Shown here piece by piece: positions 15,579-23,006 of a stretch of DNA of 23,451 nt. The notes beneath the pieces were generated by a model that had not been told where the DNA came from, ran no database searches, and saw nothing but the letters and a program-made list of their open reading frames with translations. This DNA is from Holophagales bacterium UBA5704. Its GTDB lineage: Bacteria; Acidobacteriota; Thermoanaerobaculia; Multivoradales; UBA5704. The position numbers were made by a program, and so were the translations under genes. The DNA lies in the NCBI GenBank assembly GCA_002420005.1, contig DIHE01000055.1, forward strand, positions 122,839 through 146,289, in the 5' to 3' direction. Positions within the stretch are counted from its first letter, which is position 1. Every line of letters starts with the position of its first letter.

Positions 15579-15588
15579 GAAACGACAC

Positions 15589-16047
15589 ATGATCGGCAAA
15601 CTGATCCTGACGCATGGGGGCCTGGCCCGCGAGCTTCTCGCGGCGGCCCAGATCATCTCCGGCCGCTCGAACGGCTTCGAAGCGCTCTCCCTCGACTGGA
15701 ACGACACGTTCGACGAGGCCCGCACCAAGGTGCGGGAAGCGATCGGCCGGCTCGATGAAGGGCAGGGGGTCCTCATTCTCACCGACATGTATGGCGGCAC
15801 GCCGTCGAACGTGGCGGGCACCTTCCTGAGCGCCGGGAAGGTGGAGGTCCTGTCCGGTGTGAACCTGCCCATGGTCCTGCGCCTGGCCTGCCAGGCGTCC
15901 GAGGAGCCGGCGGACCTGGCCGGCATGGCCCGCTGGCTGCAAAACAAAGGACAGCGCAGCCACTGCCTGGGCAGCGAGATGCAGCCGAAGAAGAACGGTC
16001 AGCCGGAGTGCGCACCTTGCGCCGAGCCGGCGGAGGTGGGGAAGTGA
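15589..16047 (+). CDS. PTS mannose-family EIIA protein with Cys-rich tail
   Basis: 152 aa. The EIIA-Man fold is clear: ILTHGGLARELL gives phospho-acceptor His9, and ILTDMYGGTPSNVA is the family's second signature. The domain ends near residue 115. A further C-terminal extension, roughly residues 117-152, contains three cysteines and a histidine (RSHC, then PECAPC), which is not part of the EIIA fold and could bind metal or be redox-active. No mannose-type EIIB, EIIC or EIID is present. The stop overlaps the HPr start (GTGA). Likely a stand-alone regulatory EIIA. Confidence 0.92.
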   Translation: MIGKLILTHGGLARELLAAAQIISGRSNGFEALSLDWNDTFDEARTKVREAIGRLDEGQGVLILTDMYGGTPSNVAGTFLSAGKVEVLSGVNLPMVLRLACQASEEPADLAGMARWLQNKGQRSHCLGSEMQPKKNGQPECAPCAEPAEVGK

Positions 16048-16313
16048 TCGAGAAAGAGGTGGAGATCGTCAACCGGCTCGGCCTGCATGCCCGCGCCGCG
16101 GCCAAGCTCGTCCATACCACCGGCGGGTTCCAGAGCCGGGTGACGGTGGAGAAGGACGGGGAGGAGGTGGACGCCAAGAGCATCCTGGGCATCCTTCTGC
16201 TCGCCGCCGCACAAGGGAGCCAGGTGACGATCCGCTGCGACGGCGGCGACGAGCAGGAAGCCCTGCGCGCCGTCACGGACCTGATCGCCAATCGATTCGA
16301 CGAGGAGAGCTGA
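16044..16313 (+). CDS. ptsH: Phosphocarrier protein HPr
   Basis: 89 aa HPr. His15 in NRLGLHARAA receives phosphate from EI, and Ser46 in VDAKSILGILLLAA is the HPr kinase site; both fall at their classical positions when counted from the GTG at 16044. That start has a strong GGAGGTGGGG ribosome site and overlaps the EIIA stop by four bases, so an upstream ATG at 16008 is rejected. The presence of both sites alongside hprK implies dual control by phosphorylation. ptsI follows after one base. Confidence 0.96.
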   Translation: MIEKEVEIVNRLGLHARAAAKLVHTTGGFQSRVTVEKDGEEVDAKSILGILLLAAAQGSQVTIRCDGGDEQEALRAVTDLIANRFDEES

Positions 16314-16314
16314 G

Positions 16315-18096
16315 ATGCCGGAGCCCGAGATGCAGATCCTGCACGGCCTGGGAGTCTCCGCCGGAGTCGCCATCGGCCGGGCCATGGTGATCGAGACCCG
16401 CGGCCCTGCGATCCCCCGCATCCACCTGCCGGAGGAGGAGCTGGACGCCGAGGTGGAGCGGCTCCGCCAGGGCGCCCAGCTGGCCCGCGAGGAGCTGCAG
16501 CGCACCCGCGCGCGGGCCGGCGAGGATCTCGGCAACGAGCTGGCGGCGATCTTCGACGCCCACGTCCTCCTGCTCTCCGACCCCGGCTTCCTCGGCCGGG
16601 TCGAAGGCCGCATCCGCAGCCAGCAGGTCAACGCCGAATGGGCTGTCCACAAGACCGCCGAAGAGCTGGACAACCTCTTCGCCCACATGGACGACGCCTA
16701 TCTGCGCGAGCGCAGCGAGGACCTGACCGACGTCAGCCGCCATCTGCTGCGCAGCCTCCAAGGCATGCCGCACCACGAGATGCCCGAGCTGCAGGAGAAC
16801 GTGGTCATCGTGGCGGACGACCTCACTCCTTCCGACCTCATCCGCCTCGGCCGCCAGCGCGTCATCGGCCTCGCCATCGAGAGCGGAGGCCGGACCTCGC
16901 ACACCACCATCATCGCGCGCTCGCTCAATCTGCCCCTGGTGTCGGGCCTGGCCGGAGTCACCGGCCTGATCACCGAGCAGGCGCCGATCGTGGTCGACGG
17001 CGAGACCGGGCAGGTCATCCTTCATCCAACGGTTGAGGTTCTGGACCGCTACCTGGAGCGCCGGGCGGAGATCCGGCAGCGCGACCGTTCGCTCATGGAG
17101 ACCCGCGACCTCGGCGCGGTCACCCGCGACGGCGTCGAGATCCTGCTCATGGCGAACATCGACCTGCCCGAAGAGGTGCACGAGGTCGGGTGCTACGGCG
17201 CCGCCGGCATCGGCCTCTACCGCAGCGAGTTCCTCTACCTCGAAAAGAGCCCGCACCTGCCCACCGAGGACGAGCACGAGGCGATCTACCGCCAGATGAT
17301 CGAGGCCGCGGCGCCGCACCCGGCGATCATCCGCACCTACGACCTGGGCGGGCGCAAGCTGGCCCGCGAAGTGATGGACACGCGCGAGGAGAACCCGGTC
17401 CTCGGCCTGCGCGGCATCCGCCTCACCCTGGCGCGCCGCGATGTCTTCCGCACCCAGATCCGTGCACTCTACCGCGCCGCGGTGCATGGCGACCTGTGGG
17501 TGATGCTGCCGCTGGTCTCCCGCCTCGAAGAGGTGCGCGCCTTCCGGCAGTTCGCCGCCGACTGCATGGCGGAGCTGGAAGCGGAAGGAGTGCCCTTCCG
17601 CCGCGACATCCGGCTCGGCATCATGATCGAGGTCCCGGCGGCGGCGGTGATCGCCGATCTGCTGGCCCGCGAGGTGGATTTCTTCTCGATCGGCACCAAC
17701 GACCTCATCCAGTATTCCCTGGCGGTGGACCGCAACAACGAGCACGTGGCGGACCTCTACCAGCCGCTGCACCCGGCGATTCTGCGCATGCTGCGCTTCG
17801 TCATCGGCGCAGCGAAAGACGCCGGCATCGAGATCAGCCTGTGCGGCGAGATGGCGTCCGATCCCCGCTTCGCCCTGCTGCTGGTCGGCCTCGGGCTGCG
17901 GCGCCTGTCGGTGAGCCCGCGGGCGATCCCGCAGGTCAAGACCTGGATCCGCGAGCGCTCGTCGGGAGAGCTCACCGAGCTGGCGCTCCGGTGCCTGCAA
18001 CACGCCACCGCCGCCGACGTCGAACGGCACCTGGAGAGCGTCTTTGCGATGAACGATGCCCGGGAGCCCGTCGCCTCCGACACCGAAAGCCTGTAA
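16315..18096 (+). CDS. ptsI: PTS enzyme I (phosphoenolpyruvate-protein phosphotransferase)
   Basis: 593 aa cytoplasmic kinase that moves phosphate from phosphoenolpyruvate to HPr. N-terminal HPr-binding helical domain, then the phospho-histidine swivel domain with GGRTSHTTIIARSL (His196), and the C-terminal PEP-binding barrel with GIGLYRSEFLYL, GLRGIRLTL, FFSIGTNDLIQYSLAVDR and SLCGEMASDP (Cys510, the catalytic acid). Complete, of normal length, no GAF domain as in PtsP. The start ATG is one base after the HPr stop. It supplies phosphate for both EIIA proteins encoded upstream. Confidence 0.97.
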   Translation: MPEPEMQILHGLGVSAGVAIGRAMVIETRGPAIPRIHLPEEELDAEVERLRQGAQLAREELQRTRARAGEDLGNELAAIFDAHVLLLSDPGFLGRVEGRIRSQQVNAEWAVHKTAEELDNLFAHMDDAYLRERSEDLTDVSRHLLRSLQGMPHHEMPELQENVVIVADDLTPSDLIRLGRQRVIGLAIESGGRTSHTTIIARSLNLPLVSGLAGVTGLITEQAPIVVDGETGQVILHPTVEVLDRYLERRAEIRQRDRSLMETRDLGAVTRDGVEILLMANIDLPEEVHEVGCYGAAGIGLYRSEFLYLEKSPHLPTEDEHEAIYRQMIEAAAPHPAIIRTYDLGGRKLAREVMDTREENPVLGLRGIRLTLARRDVFRTQIRALYRAAVHGDLWVMLPLVSRLEEVRAFRQFAADCMAELEAEGVPFRRDIRLGIMIEVPAAAVIADLLAREVDFFSIGTNDLIQYSLAVDRNNEHVADLYQPLHPAILRMLRFVIGAAKDAGIEISLCGEMASDPRFALLLVGLGLRRLSVSPRAIPQVKTWIRERSSGELTELALRCLQHATAADVERHLESVFAMNDAREPVASDTESL

Positions 18097-18114
18097 CCCG
18101 AAGGGGGCTGCCTG

Positions 18115-18957
18115 ATGCTTCCGATCCGCCGCGTCCCTCTCCTCCTCCTTCCCCTGATCGCCTCCCTGGGCCTTGCAAGCTGCGCCGGCACGCCCCCTCC
18201 GGAGCCCTCCCGGCCTCCTCAGGAGCCCCGGGAGTCTCCCCAGGCGGACACCGAGCCCCCTCCAGCCCCCGCGCCCGCTCCACAGGCCGCGCAGGCCCCG
18301 CAGGCCGCAAGCGAGGAGATCACCGCGGCCACCCGCCCGGGCCAGGCCGTCGATGTCGTCGATCCCGGCGGCGAACGGGGGCCGGTGAGCCTGGTCGAAG
18401 CCGCCCGGGCGGAGCGGGAGCGGCGCGCGCGCACCGGGCCCCCGGTCGCGGTGATCAATGACCAGAACGTCAAGAAGTCCACCGGACAGATCACCATCGC
18501 CGCTCCGAAGAAACCGGCGGCGAGCCCGGCGACGGAGGAGGCGCTCGAGGCGCTCAAGGACGAGCAGTATTGGCGCAGCCGGGCCCTCGACATCCGCACC
18601 CGCCTGCGCGAAGCCACCGACCGCATCCACGATCTCGAGCTCTCCGCCGCCGGCTGGCGGCGCCGCTTCTACGCCGAGGAAGACCCCTACTTCCGGGACG
18701 GCAAGATCAAACCGGAATGGGACCGCGTCCTCGCCCGGCTGGAGGAGCAGCGCCGGGAGATCGAGACCACCCGCAAAGAGCTGGACGATTTTCTCGAAGA
18801 GGGGAGGCGGGCCGGCGCGCTGCCGGGCTGGCTGCGCGAAGGCGGCGAGCTGGAGCCGGAGAAGGAGACGCCGCCGGATCGGCCGGGCATCGCCCAGCCG
18901 TCCGACCCCCAGATCTACGAAGAGCCGAGACCGCCTTACCGAGAGGATGCTGCATGA
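18115..18957 (+). CDS. Predicted outer/periplasmic lipoprotein of unknown function
   Basis: 280 aa, not recognised. A basic start (MLPIRR), a hydrophobic stretch and LASC give a clear lipobox with Cys23. After it comes a Pro/Ala/Gln-rich low-complexity region to about residue 70, a middle part with VAVINDQNVKKSTGQITIA, then a charged helical segment (about residues 145-240: YWRSRALDIRTRLREATDRI, and LEEQRREIETTRKELDDFLEE) likely to form a coiled coil. GWLR and a Pro-rich tail close the protein. The second residue after Cys (Gly) does not suggest inner-membrane retention by the E. coli +2 rule. Lies between ptsI and miaB and overlaps miaB by four bases. A structural or envelope role is possible but not shown. 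Confidence 0.8.
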   Translation: MLPIRRVPLLLLPLIASLGLASCAGTPPPEPSRPPQEPRESPQADTEPPPAPAPAPQAAQAPQAASEEITAATRPGQAVDVVDPGGERGPVSLVEAARAERERRARTGPPVAVINDQNVKKSTGQITIAAPKKPAASPATEEALEALKDEQYWRSRALDIRTRLREATDRIHDLELSAAGWRRRFYAEEDPYFRDGKIKPEWDRVLARLEEQRREIETTRKELDDFLEEGRRAGALPGWLREGGELEPEKETPPDRPGIAQPSDPQIYEEPRPPYREDAA

Positions 18958-20297
18958 CCGCCTTGCCGATCGCCGCCCCGCCCACGCCACGCCGCTTCTA
19001 CATCGAGACCTGGGGCTGCCAGATGAATGAGCTGGACAGCCAGCGCATGGCCGGCCAGCTCATGCAGCAGGGCATCCTGCCCACCCGCGCGCCGGAGGAG
19101 GCCGACATCATCCTCCTGAACTCCTGCAGCGTGCGGGACAAGGCCGAGCAGAAGGTCTACTCCCGCCTCGGCGAGTACCGCCTGTTCAAGCGCCAGAACG
19201 CCGGCCTCCTCATCGGTCTCTGCGGCTGCGTGGCGCAGCAGGAAGGGCAGCGCGCCCTGGAGCGGGTGCCCGGCCTCGATTTCGTCGTCGGGCCGGCACG
19301 GGTGGGGGAGCTGGCCCAGATCGTGGCGCGCCGCCGGCAAGGCGAGCGCGTGGTCGCCACCGGCTTCCCGGCAGAGCGCACCTACGACGTCGACGCCGTG
19401 TCGCGCAGCGGCGAGTACAAGGGGATGGTCACGATCATCGAGGGCTGCGACAAGAACTGCACCTTCTGCATCGTCCCCACGACGCGCGGGCCGGAGCGCA
19501 GCCGCCCGCTCGCCGACGTCCTCACCGAGGTGCGCCACCTGCTCGACTACGGCTTCCACGAGATCGAGCTCCTCGGCCAGACCGTCAATCATTGGCGTGA
19601 GCCGGGGGGAGACCTCGATTTCGCCGACCTCCTCGAAGCGGTGGCCACGCTGCCCGGCCTCGCCCGCCTGCGCTTCATCACCTCCTACCCGCGCGACTTC
19701 ACGCCGCGCATGGTGGCGATGGTGGGGAAGCACGAGAACATCTGCCCCTATCTCCACCTGCCCGTACAGTCCGGCGCCGACGGCGTGCTGCGCCGCATGG
19801 GGCGCGGCTACACCCGCGCGCAGTACGCCGACCTGGTCCACCAGCTCCGCGCCGCCCGCCAGGACCTGGCGCTCTCGACCGACATCATCGTGGGCTTCCC
19901 GGGCGAGAGCGAAGAGGACTTCCGGCAGACTCTGGACCTGGTGGAGGAGATCCGTTTCTCGGGTGTCTACGCCTTCACCTACTCGCCGCGCCCGGGCACG
20001 GCCGCGCCGCGCCTCGACGGCCAGATCGATCCCGCCGTGGCCAGCGAGCGCCTGCAGCGCCTCTTCGCCCTCCAGGAGGGCATCCAGAAGGACATCAACC
20101 TGACCCTGGTGGGGAAGGAGTACGACGTCGTGGTGACCGGCTGGGGGCGCGAGCCGGGCATGCAAATGGGCCGCACCCCCTGCCACCGCGTCGCCACCTT
20201 TGCCACCGGCCCCGAACCGGCCCCCCTGGGCAGCGTCACCCGCGTCCGCATCGCCTCCGCCCACACCCACAGCCTCAAGGCCGAGCGCGTCGCCTGA
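18954..20297 (+). CDS. miaB: tRNA-2-methylthio-N6-dimethylallyladenosine synthase MiaB
   Basis: Radical-SAM methylthiotransferase that adds the 2-methylthio group to i6A37 of tRNAs reading UNN codons. 447 aa. The N-terminal UPF0004 domain has Cys22 (WGCQMNELDSQRM), NSCSVRDKAEQKVYSRLG and LCGCVAQQEG, whose cysteines hold the auxiliary [4Fe-4S] cluster. The radical-SAM CxxxCxxC is Cys165, 169 and 172 (GCDKNCTFCIVPTTRGPERSR). STDIIVGFPGE and YSPRPGTAA follow, and a C-terminal TRAM domain ends the protein. YxRGxER-type residues fit MiaB rather than MtaB or RimO. Last gene before a large inverted repeat that probably ends the transcription unit. miaA is not in the window. Confidence 0.95.
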   Translation: MTALPIAAPPTPRRFYIETWGCQMNELDSQRMAGQLMQQGILPTRAPEEADIILLNSCSVRDKAEQKVYSRLGEYRLFKRQNAGLLIGLCGCVAQQEGQRALERVPGLDFVVGPARVGELAQIVARRRQGERVVATGFPAERTYDVDAVSRSGEYKGMVTIIEGCDKNCTFCIVPTTRGPERSRPLADVLTEVRHLLDYGFHEIELLGQTVNHWREPGGDLDFADLLEAVATLPGLARLRFITSYPRDFTPRMVAMVGKHENICPYLHLPVQSGADGVLRRMGRGYTRAQYADLVHQLRAARQDLALSTDIIVGFPGESEEDFRQTLDLVEEIRFSGVYAFTYSPRPGTAAPRLDGQIDPAVASERLQRLFALQEGIQKDINLTLVGKEYDVVVTGWGREPGMQMGRTPCHRVATFATGPEPAPLGSVTRVRIASAHTHSLKAERVA

Positions 20298-20320
20298 GGC
20301 CGGGGCCTTCCCCCTCCCGA

Positions 20321-20385
20321 CCTCACCCCCTGGCCCCCTCTCCCATCGCCCCCCTTCCCCCGGGAGAGGGGGCCAGGGGGTGAGG
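20321..20385. terminator. 24-bp perfect inverted repeat after miaB
   Basis: Arms 20321-20344 and 20362-20385 are perfectly complementary over 24 bp (left arm begins CCTCACCCCCTGGCCCCC), with a 17-nt loop. It lies 24 bp after the miaB stop. It has no T-run, so it resembles dispersed extragenic palindromes that act as RNA-stabilising or terminating structures rather than a textbook intrinsic terminator. Confidence 0.7.
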
Positions 20386-20420
20386 TTCTGCGGGCGGGGG
20401 GCTACAGGCCTCTTCCGGCG

Positions 20421-20426
20421 TACAAT
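20421..20426 (+). promoter_or_regulatory. -10 box (TACAAT) of the nuclease-family gene, leaderless geometry
   Basis: TACAAT ends six bases before the ATG at 20433. If used, transcription starts at or next to the ATG. No Shine-Dalgarno and no clear -35 are seen. Confidence 0.45.
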
Positions 20427-20432
20427 GCCTCC

Positions 20433-20933
20433 ATGAGCGAGACGAACGCCGAGCTTCGCGTCGAGGTCAAAGGCCTCATGCTGGACCCCGCCTCCAACAT
20501 CCCGATCGTCATCCTCCGCGACACCGAGACCCAACTCTTCCTGCCGATCTGGATCGGCGTCTTCGAAGCGAACGCGATCGCCTTGCGCATCGAAGGCGTG
20601 GAGCCCCCACGCCCGATGACGCATGACCTCCTGCTCCTCGCCATCCAACAGCTCGGCGGCACGGTGGAGAAGGTCGTCATCTCCGACCTCCAGGAGAACA
20701 CCTTCTTCGCCCTGATCCACGTCCGCCAGGGGGATCAGGCCCGCACCATCGATTGCCGGCCGAGCGATGCCATCGCCCTCGCCCTGCGGGCCGACGCCCC
20801 CCTCTATGTCCTGCGCTCGGTGCTGGAGAAGGCCCAGGCGGCGGATCTCACCGCGGAATCCACCGACGAGGACAAGCTCAAGAAGTGGCTCGAAGAGATC
20901 AGCCCGGAAGAGCTGGGCAAATGGACGATGTAG
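20433..20933 (+). CDS. Bifunctional nuclease (DUF151) family protein
   Basis: 166 aa. The DUF151/BFN domain fills residues 7-135: VKGLMLDPASNIPIVILRD, LPIWIGVFEANAIALRIEGV, PRPMTHDLLL, VVISDLQENTFFALI, IDCRPSDAIALALRADAPLYV, all characteristic. Plant members show DNase and RNase activity; the bacterial function is not established. The C-terminus is a short charged helix (DEDKLKKWLEEISPEELGKW) without the UVR motif seen in some members. It stands alone between the miaB inverted repeat and the parAB operon, with its own apparent leaderless promoter. Confidence 0.92.
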   Translation: MSETNAELRVEVKGLMLDPASNIPIVILRDTETQLFLPIWIGVFEANAIALRIEGVEPPRPMTHDLLLLAIQQLGGTVEKVVISDLQENTFFALIHVRQGDQARTIDCRPSDAIALALRADAPLYVLRSVLEKAQAADLTAESTDEDKLKKWLEEISPEELGKWTM

Positions 20934-20967
20934 GAGGTAAGTCCTAGATTTCGAGTCGTTTAGCCCG

Positions 20968-20987
20968 ATTGTCGGCGCGCCGACATC
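20968..20987. repeat. 20-nt repeat with 16-bp perfect palindrome, copy 2 (upstream of parA)
   Basis: Identical to 6206-6225; palindrome TGTCGGCGCGCCGACA at 20970-20985. Ends 87 bp before the parA ATG, close to the 91 bp separating the other copy from accA. Confidence 0.7.
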
Positions 20988-21033
20988 GCAGGCGGCCCGC
21001 GCCGGGTGCTCCGGATCGCGCGTTGCCGCCTCC

Positions 21034-21063
21034 TTGACCCGGTCTGGAGCATCTGGATAGACT
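21034..21063 (+). promoter_or_regulatory. Putative parA promoter
   Basis: TTGACC (21034-21039), an 18-bp spacer and TAGACT (21058-21063). The -10 ends eleven bases before the parA ATG, so the leader would be only a few bases; no Shine-Dalgarno is present. Confidence 0.5.
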
Positions 21064-21074
21064 GCCGGCCAAGC

Positions 21075-21833
21075 ATGATCATCGCGATCACCAACCAGAA
21101 GGGCGGCGTCGGCAAGACGACCACCACCATCAATCTCGCAGCAGCCCTCGCCAGCAAGGGTGTGAAGACCCTCGTGGTCGACCTCGATCCGCAGGGGAAC
21201 AGCACGATGTCGTTCGTGGACATCCACCAGCTCAAGCGGTCGATGTACGACGCGCTGACGGAGGACAATGTCCATCTGGCGGACATCATCCTGCCCGCGG
21301 ACAAGGTCGAGGGCCTTTCCATCGCTCCGGCCCAGATTTCGCTCGCCAAGATCGAGGCGAAGCTGCTCGGAGAGCTGGACAGCCATTTCCGTCTGAAGGA
21401 TGAGCTGGCCAGCGTCCAGGACCTCTACGACTACATCATCATCGACACGCCGCCCACGCTCGGCATCATCACCGTGAACGCGCTGGTGGCGGCCACGCAC
21501 GTGCTGATCCCGGTCCAGGCCAGTTACTTCGCCCTGGAAGGGACGGACGACCTCCTGGAGACGATCGACAAGATCAAGGTGCGAGCCAATCCGCAGCTCC
21601 AGATCCTCGGGGCGCTCATCACCATGTACGACAAGCGGACGACGCTCGCCAAGGACATCCTGGATCAGATCCAGAACGTCTTCGGCAACAAGGTCTTCGA
21701 GACGGTGGTCACCAAGAGTGTCCGCCTGGAGGAGAGCCCCGCCTACCGCGAGTCCATCTTCACGTTCGCGCCGCGATCGACCGGCGCCTACGAGTACTAC
21801 CGGCTGTCCGAGGAGGTCCTGAGCCGTGTCTGA
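21075..21833 (+). CDS. parA: Chromosome-partitioning ATPase ParA/Soj
   Basis: 252 aa, the short Soj-type ParA without an N-terminal HTH. Deviant Walker A KGGVGKTTTT with signature Lys9 and Lys14, Walker A' region VVDLDPQGNSTMSF, Walker B YDYIIIDTPPTLG, and IPVQASYFALEGTDDLL. It binds DNA non-specifically as an ATP dimer and is released by ParB, giving segregation dynamics. The start at 21075 is chosen because MIIAITNQKGG is the usual N-terminus; an upstream ATG at 21006 would add 23 residues through the promoter. Overlaps parB by eight bases. Confidence 0.96.
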   Translation: MIIAITNQKGGVGKTTTTINLAAALASKGVKTLVVDLDPQGNSTMSFVDIHQLKRSMYDALTEDNVHLADIILPADKVEGLSIAPAQISLAKIEAKLLGELDSHFRLKDELASVQDLYDYIIIDTPPTLGIITVNALVAATHVLIPVQASYFALEGTDDLLETIDKIKVRANPQLQILGALITMYDKRTTLAKDILDQIQNVFGNKVFETVVTKSVRLEESPAYRESIFTFAPRSTGAYEYYRLSEEVLSRV

Positions 21834-22707
21834 GCCATCCCGCAAGCGTGGTCTGCCCGTGCGCGTGAAGATGCGCCACGACACCCACTTCGTCGAGGAG
21901 CTCTCCGCCCGCCACGAGACACCGGTGGGGAAGATGGTCCCGTTGTCGACCATCGAGCCGGATCCCCGGCAGCCGCGGTCGGTGATGGGGGACCTCGACG
22001 AGCTGGTCTCGTCGATCCGCGAGAAGGGGGTTCTGGAACCGATCCTGGTGCGCCCCCGGCCGGAGGCCGAGGACGAACGGGCGCCGGCCGGTGTGCTGTA
22101 CCGGATCATCTCCGGCGAACGCCGGTTCCGCGCCGCCCAGGAGGCCGGGCTCTACGAGGTCCCGGTCATCGAGATGGACGTCTCCGAGCAGGAGGCGCTG
22201 GAGATCGCTCTCATCGAGAATCTCCAGCGCAAGGACCTGACGCCGTTTGAAGAGGCCGAAGGGTACCGGCTCCTGGCGGAGATCCACAGCTACACGCACG
22301 AGGAGATCGCGTCCGCGGTCGGCAAGTCGCGCACGGTGATCACCGAGAGTCTGTCTCTGTTGCAGATGCCCCCGCAGGCCCGGGACACCGTGCAGGCTCT
22401 GGGGCTCACCTCGAAGTCGCTGCTCCTGGAGGTGCTCAAGGCCGGCGACGAGGAGGAGATGATCGATCTCCTCGAAGAGGTGGCGCGCCGCGGCCTGAAC
22501 CGCGACGATCTGCGCCAACGCCTGCGCCGCGGCGGCGACAAGGGCAAGGACGGCCGCCGCAAGCCCTATGTGTTCCGGTTCAAAGCCCCCGACAAGAGCT
22601 ACAGCCTCGCGCTGACCTTCCGCCAGAGCGAGGTCGATCGCGACGATCTGATCCGCGCCCTGGAAAAGATCATCACCGATCTGCGCACGGAATCGGCCCG
22701 CCGGTAG
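21826..22707 (+). CDS. parB: Chromosome-partitioning protein ParB/Spo0J (CTPase)
   Basis: 293 aa, GTG start inside the parA end. The N-terminal CTP-binding ParB domain has IEPDPRQPRSVMGDLDELVSSIREKGVLEPILVRP and GERRFRAAQ (near residue 97), then IALIENLQRKDLTPFEEAEGY. The HTH is THEEIASAVGKSRTVITESL. After a charged linker the C-terminal segment (YSLALTFRQSEVDRDDLIRALEKII) is the probable dimerisation part. It spreads from parS and loads SMC in known systems. No canonical parS (TGTTTCACGTGAAACA) was seen in this window, nor the rsmG/mnmG neighbours typical of oriC-proximal parAB. Confidence 0.95.
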   Translation: MSEPSRKRGLPVRVKMRHDTHFVEELSARHETPVGKMVPLSTIEPDPRQPRSVMGDLDELVSSIREKGVLEPILVRPRPEAEDERAPAGVLYRIISGERRFRAAQEAGLYEVPVIEMDVSEQEALEIALIENLQRKDLTPFEEAEGYRLLAEIHSYTHEEIASAVGKSRTVITESLSLLQMPPQARDTVQALGLTSKSLLLEVLKAGDEEEMIDLLEEVARRGLNRDDLRQRLRRGGDKGKDGRRKPYVFRFKAPDKSYSLALTFRQSEVDRDDLIRALEKIITDLRTESARR

Positions 22708-22794
22708 AGACCGGAGCGGCCTCGTCCCAAAGCACCCACCGGCCCAACGAGCCGGGATCGCCGGCCCGAGGGAGCCGAGTCGACCTCCGCCTTT

Positions 22795-22898
22795 CCGGCC
22801 CAACGGGCCGGGAGAGATCAGCCCAGGGCTTCGGCCGAAGGCCGATGCCCTGGGATACCCGGCGAAACACACACCGCGGCCTGAAGGGCCGCGAGAGA
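22795..22898 (+). repeat. Three-hairpin palindromic element, copy 3
   Basis: Same orientation and length (104 nt) as 2476-2579. A hairpin 22795-22811, identical; B 22822-22854, one base changed in the loop; C 22876-22898, identical. The 21-nt spacer 22855-22875 differs completely. Confidence 0.85.
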
Positions 22899-22912
22899 GC
22901 CGGCAGCCCATC

Positions 22913-22942
22913 TGGACATTCCGGCCCGCCGATCCGTAGAAT
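22913..22942 (+). promoter_or_regulatory. Strong sigma-70-like promoter upstream of the LRR gene
   Basis: TGGACA (22913-22918), 18-bp spacer, TAGAAT (22937-22942): five of six matches in each hexamer, the best promoter match seen in the window. Predicted start near 22949, inside the left arm of the hairpin that follows. Confidence 0.55.
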
Positions 22943-22945
22943 AGA

Positions 22946-23006
22946 CGCCTCGGATCGCAGCCCCGGAATCCCCAGGGCACCCGCAGCGATCCGAGGCGCC
23001 AGTTTT
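22946..23006 (+). ncRNA. Candidate short hairpin RNA or attenuator
   Basis: A perfect 13-bp stem (22946-22958 with 22986-22998; left arm CGCCTCGGATCGC) with a 27-nt loop, followed by GCCA... and TTTT at 23003-23006. It begins at the predicted start of the preceding promoter and resembles an intrinsic terminator, so it could be a roughly 60-nt transcript or an attenuator in the leader of the LRR gene. No known family recognised. Confidence 0.4.
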
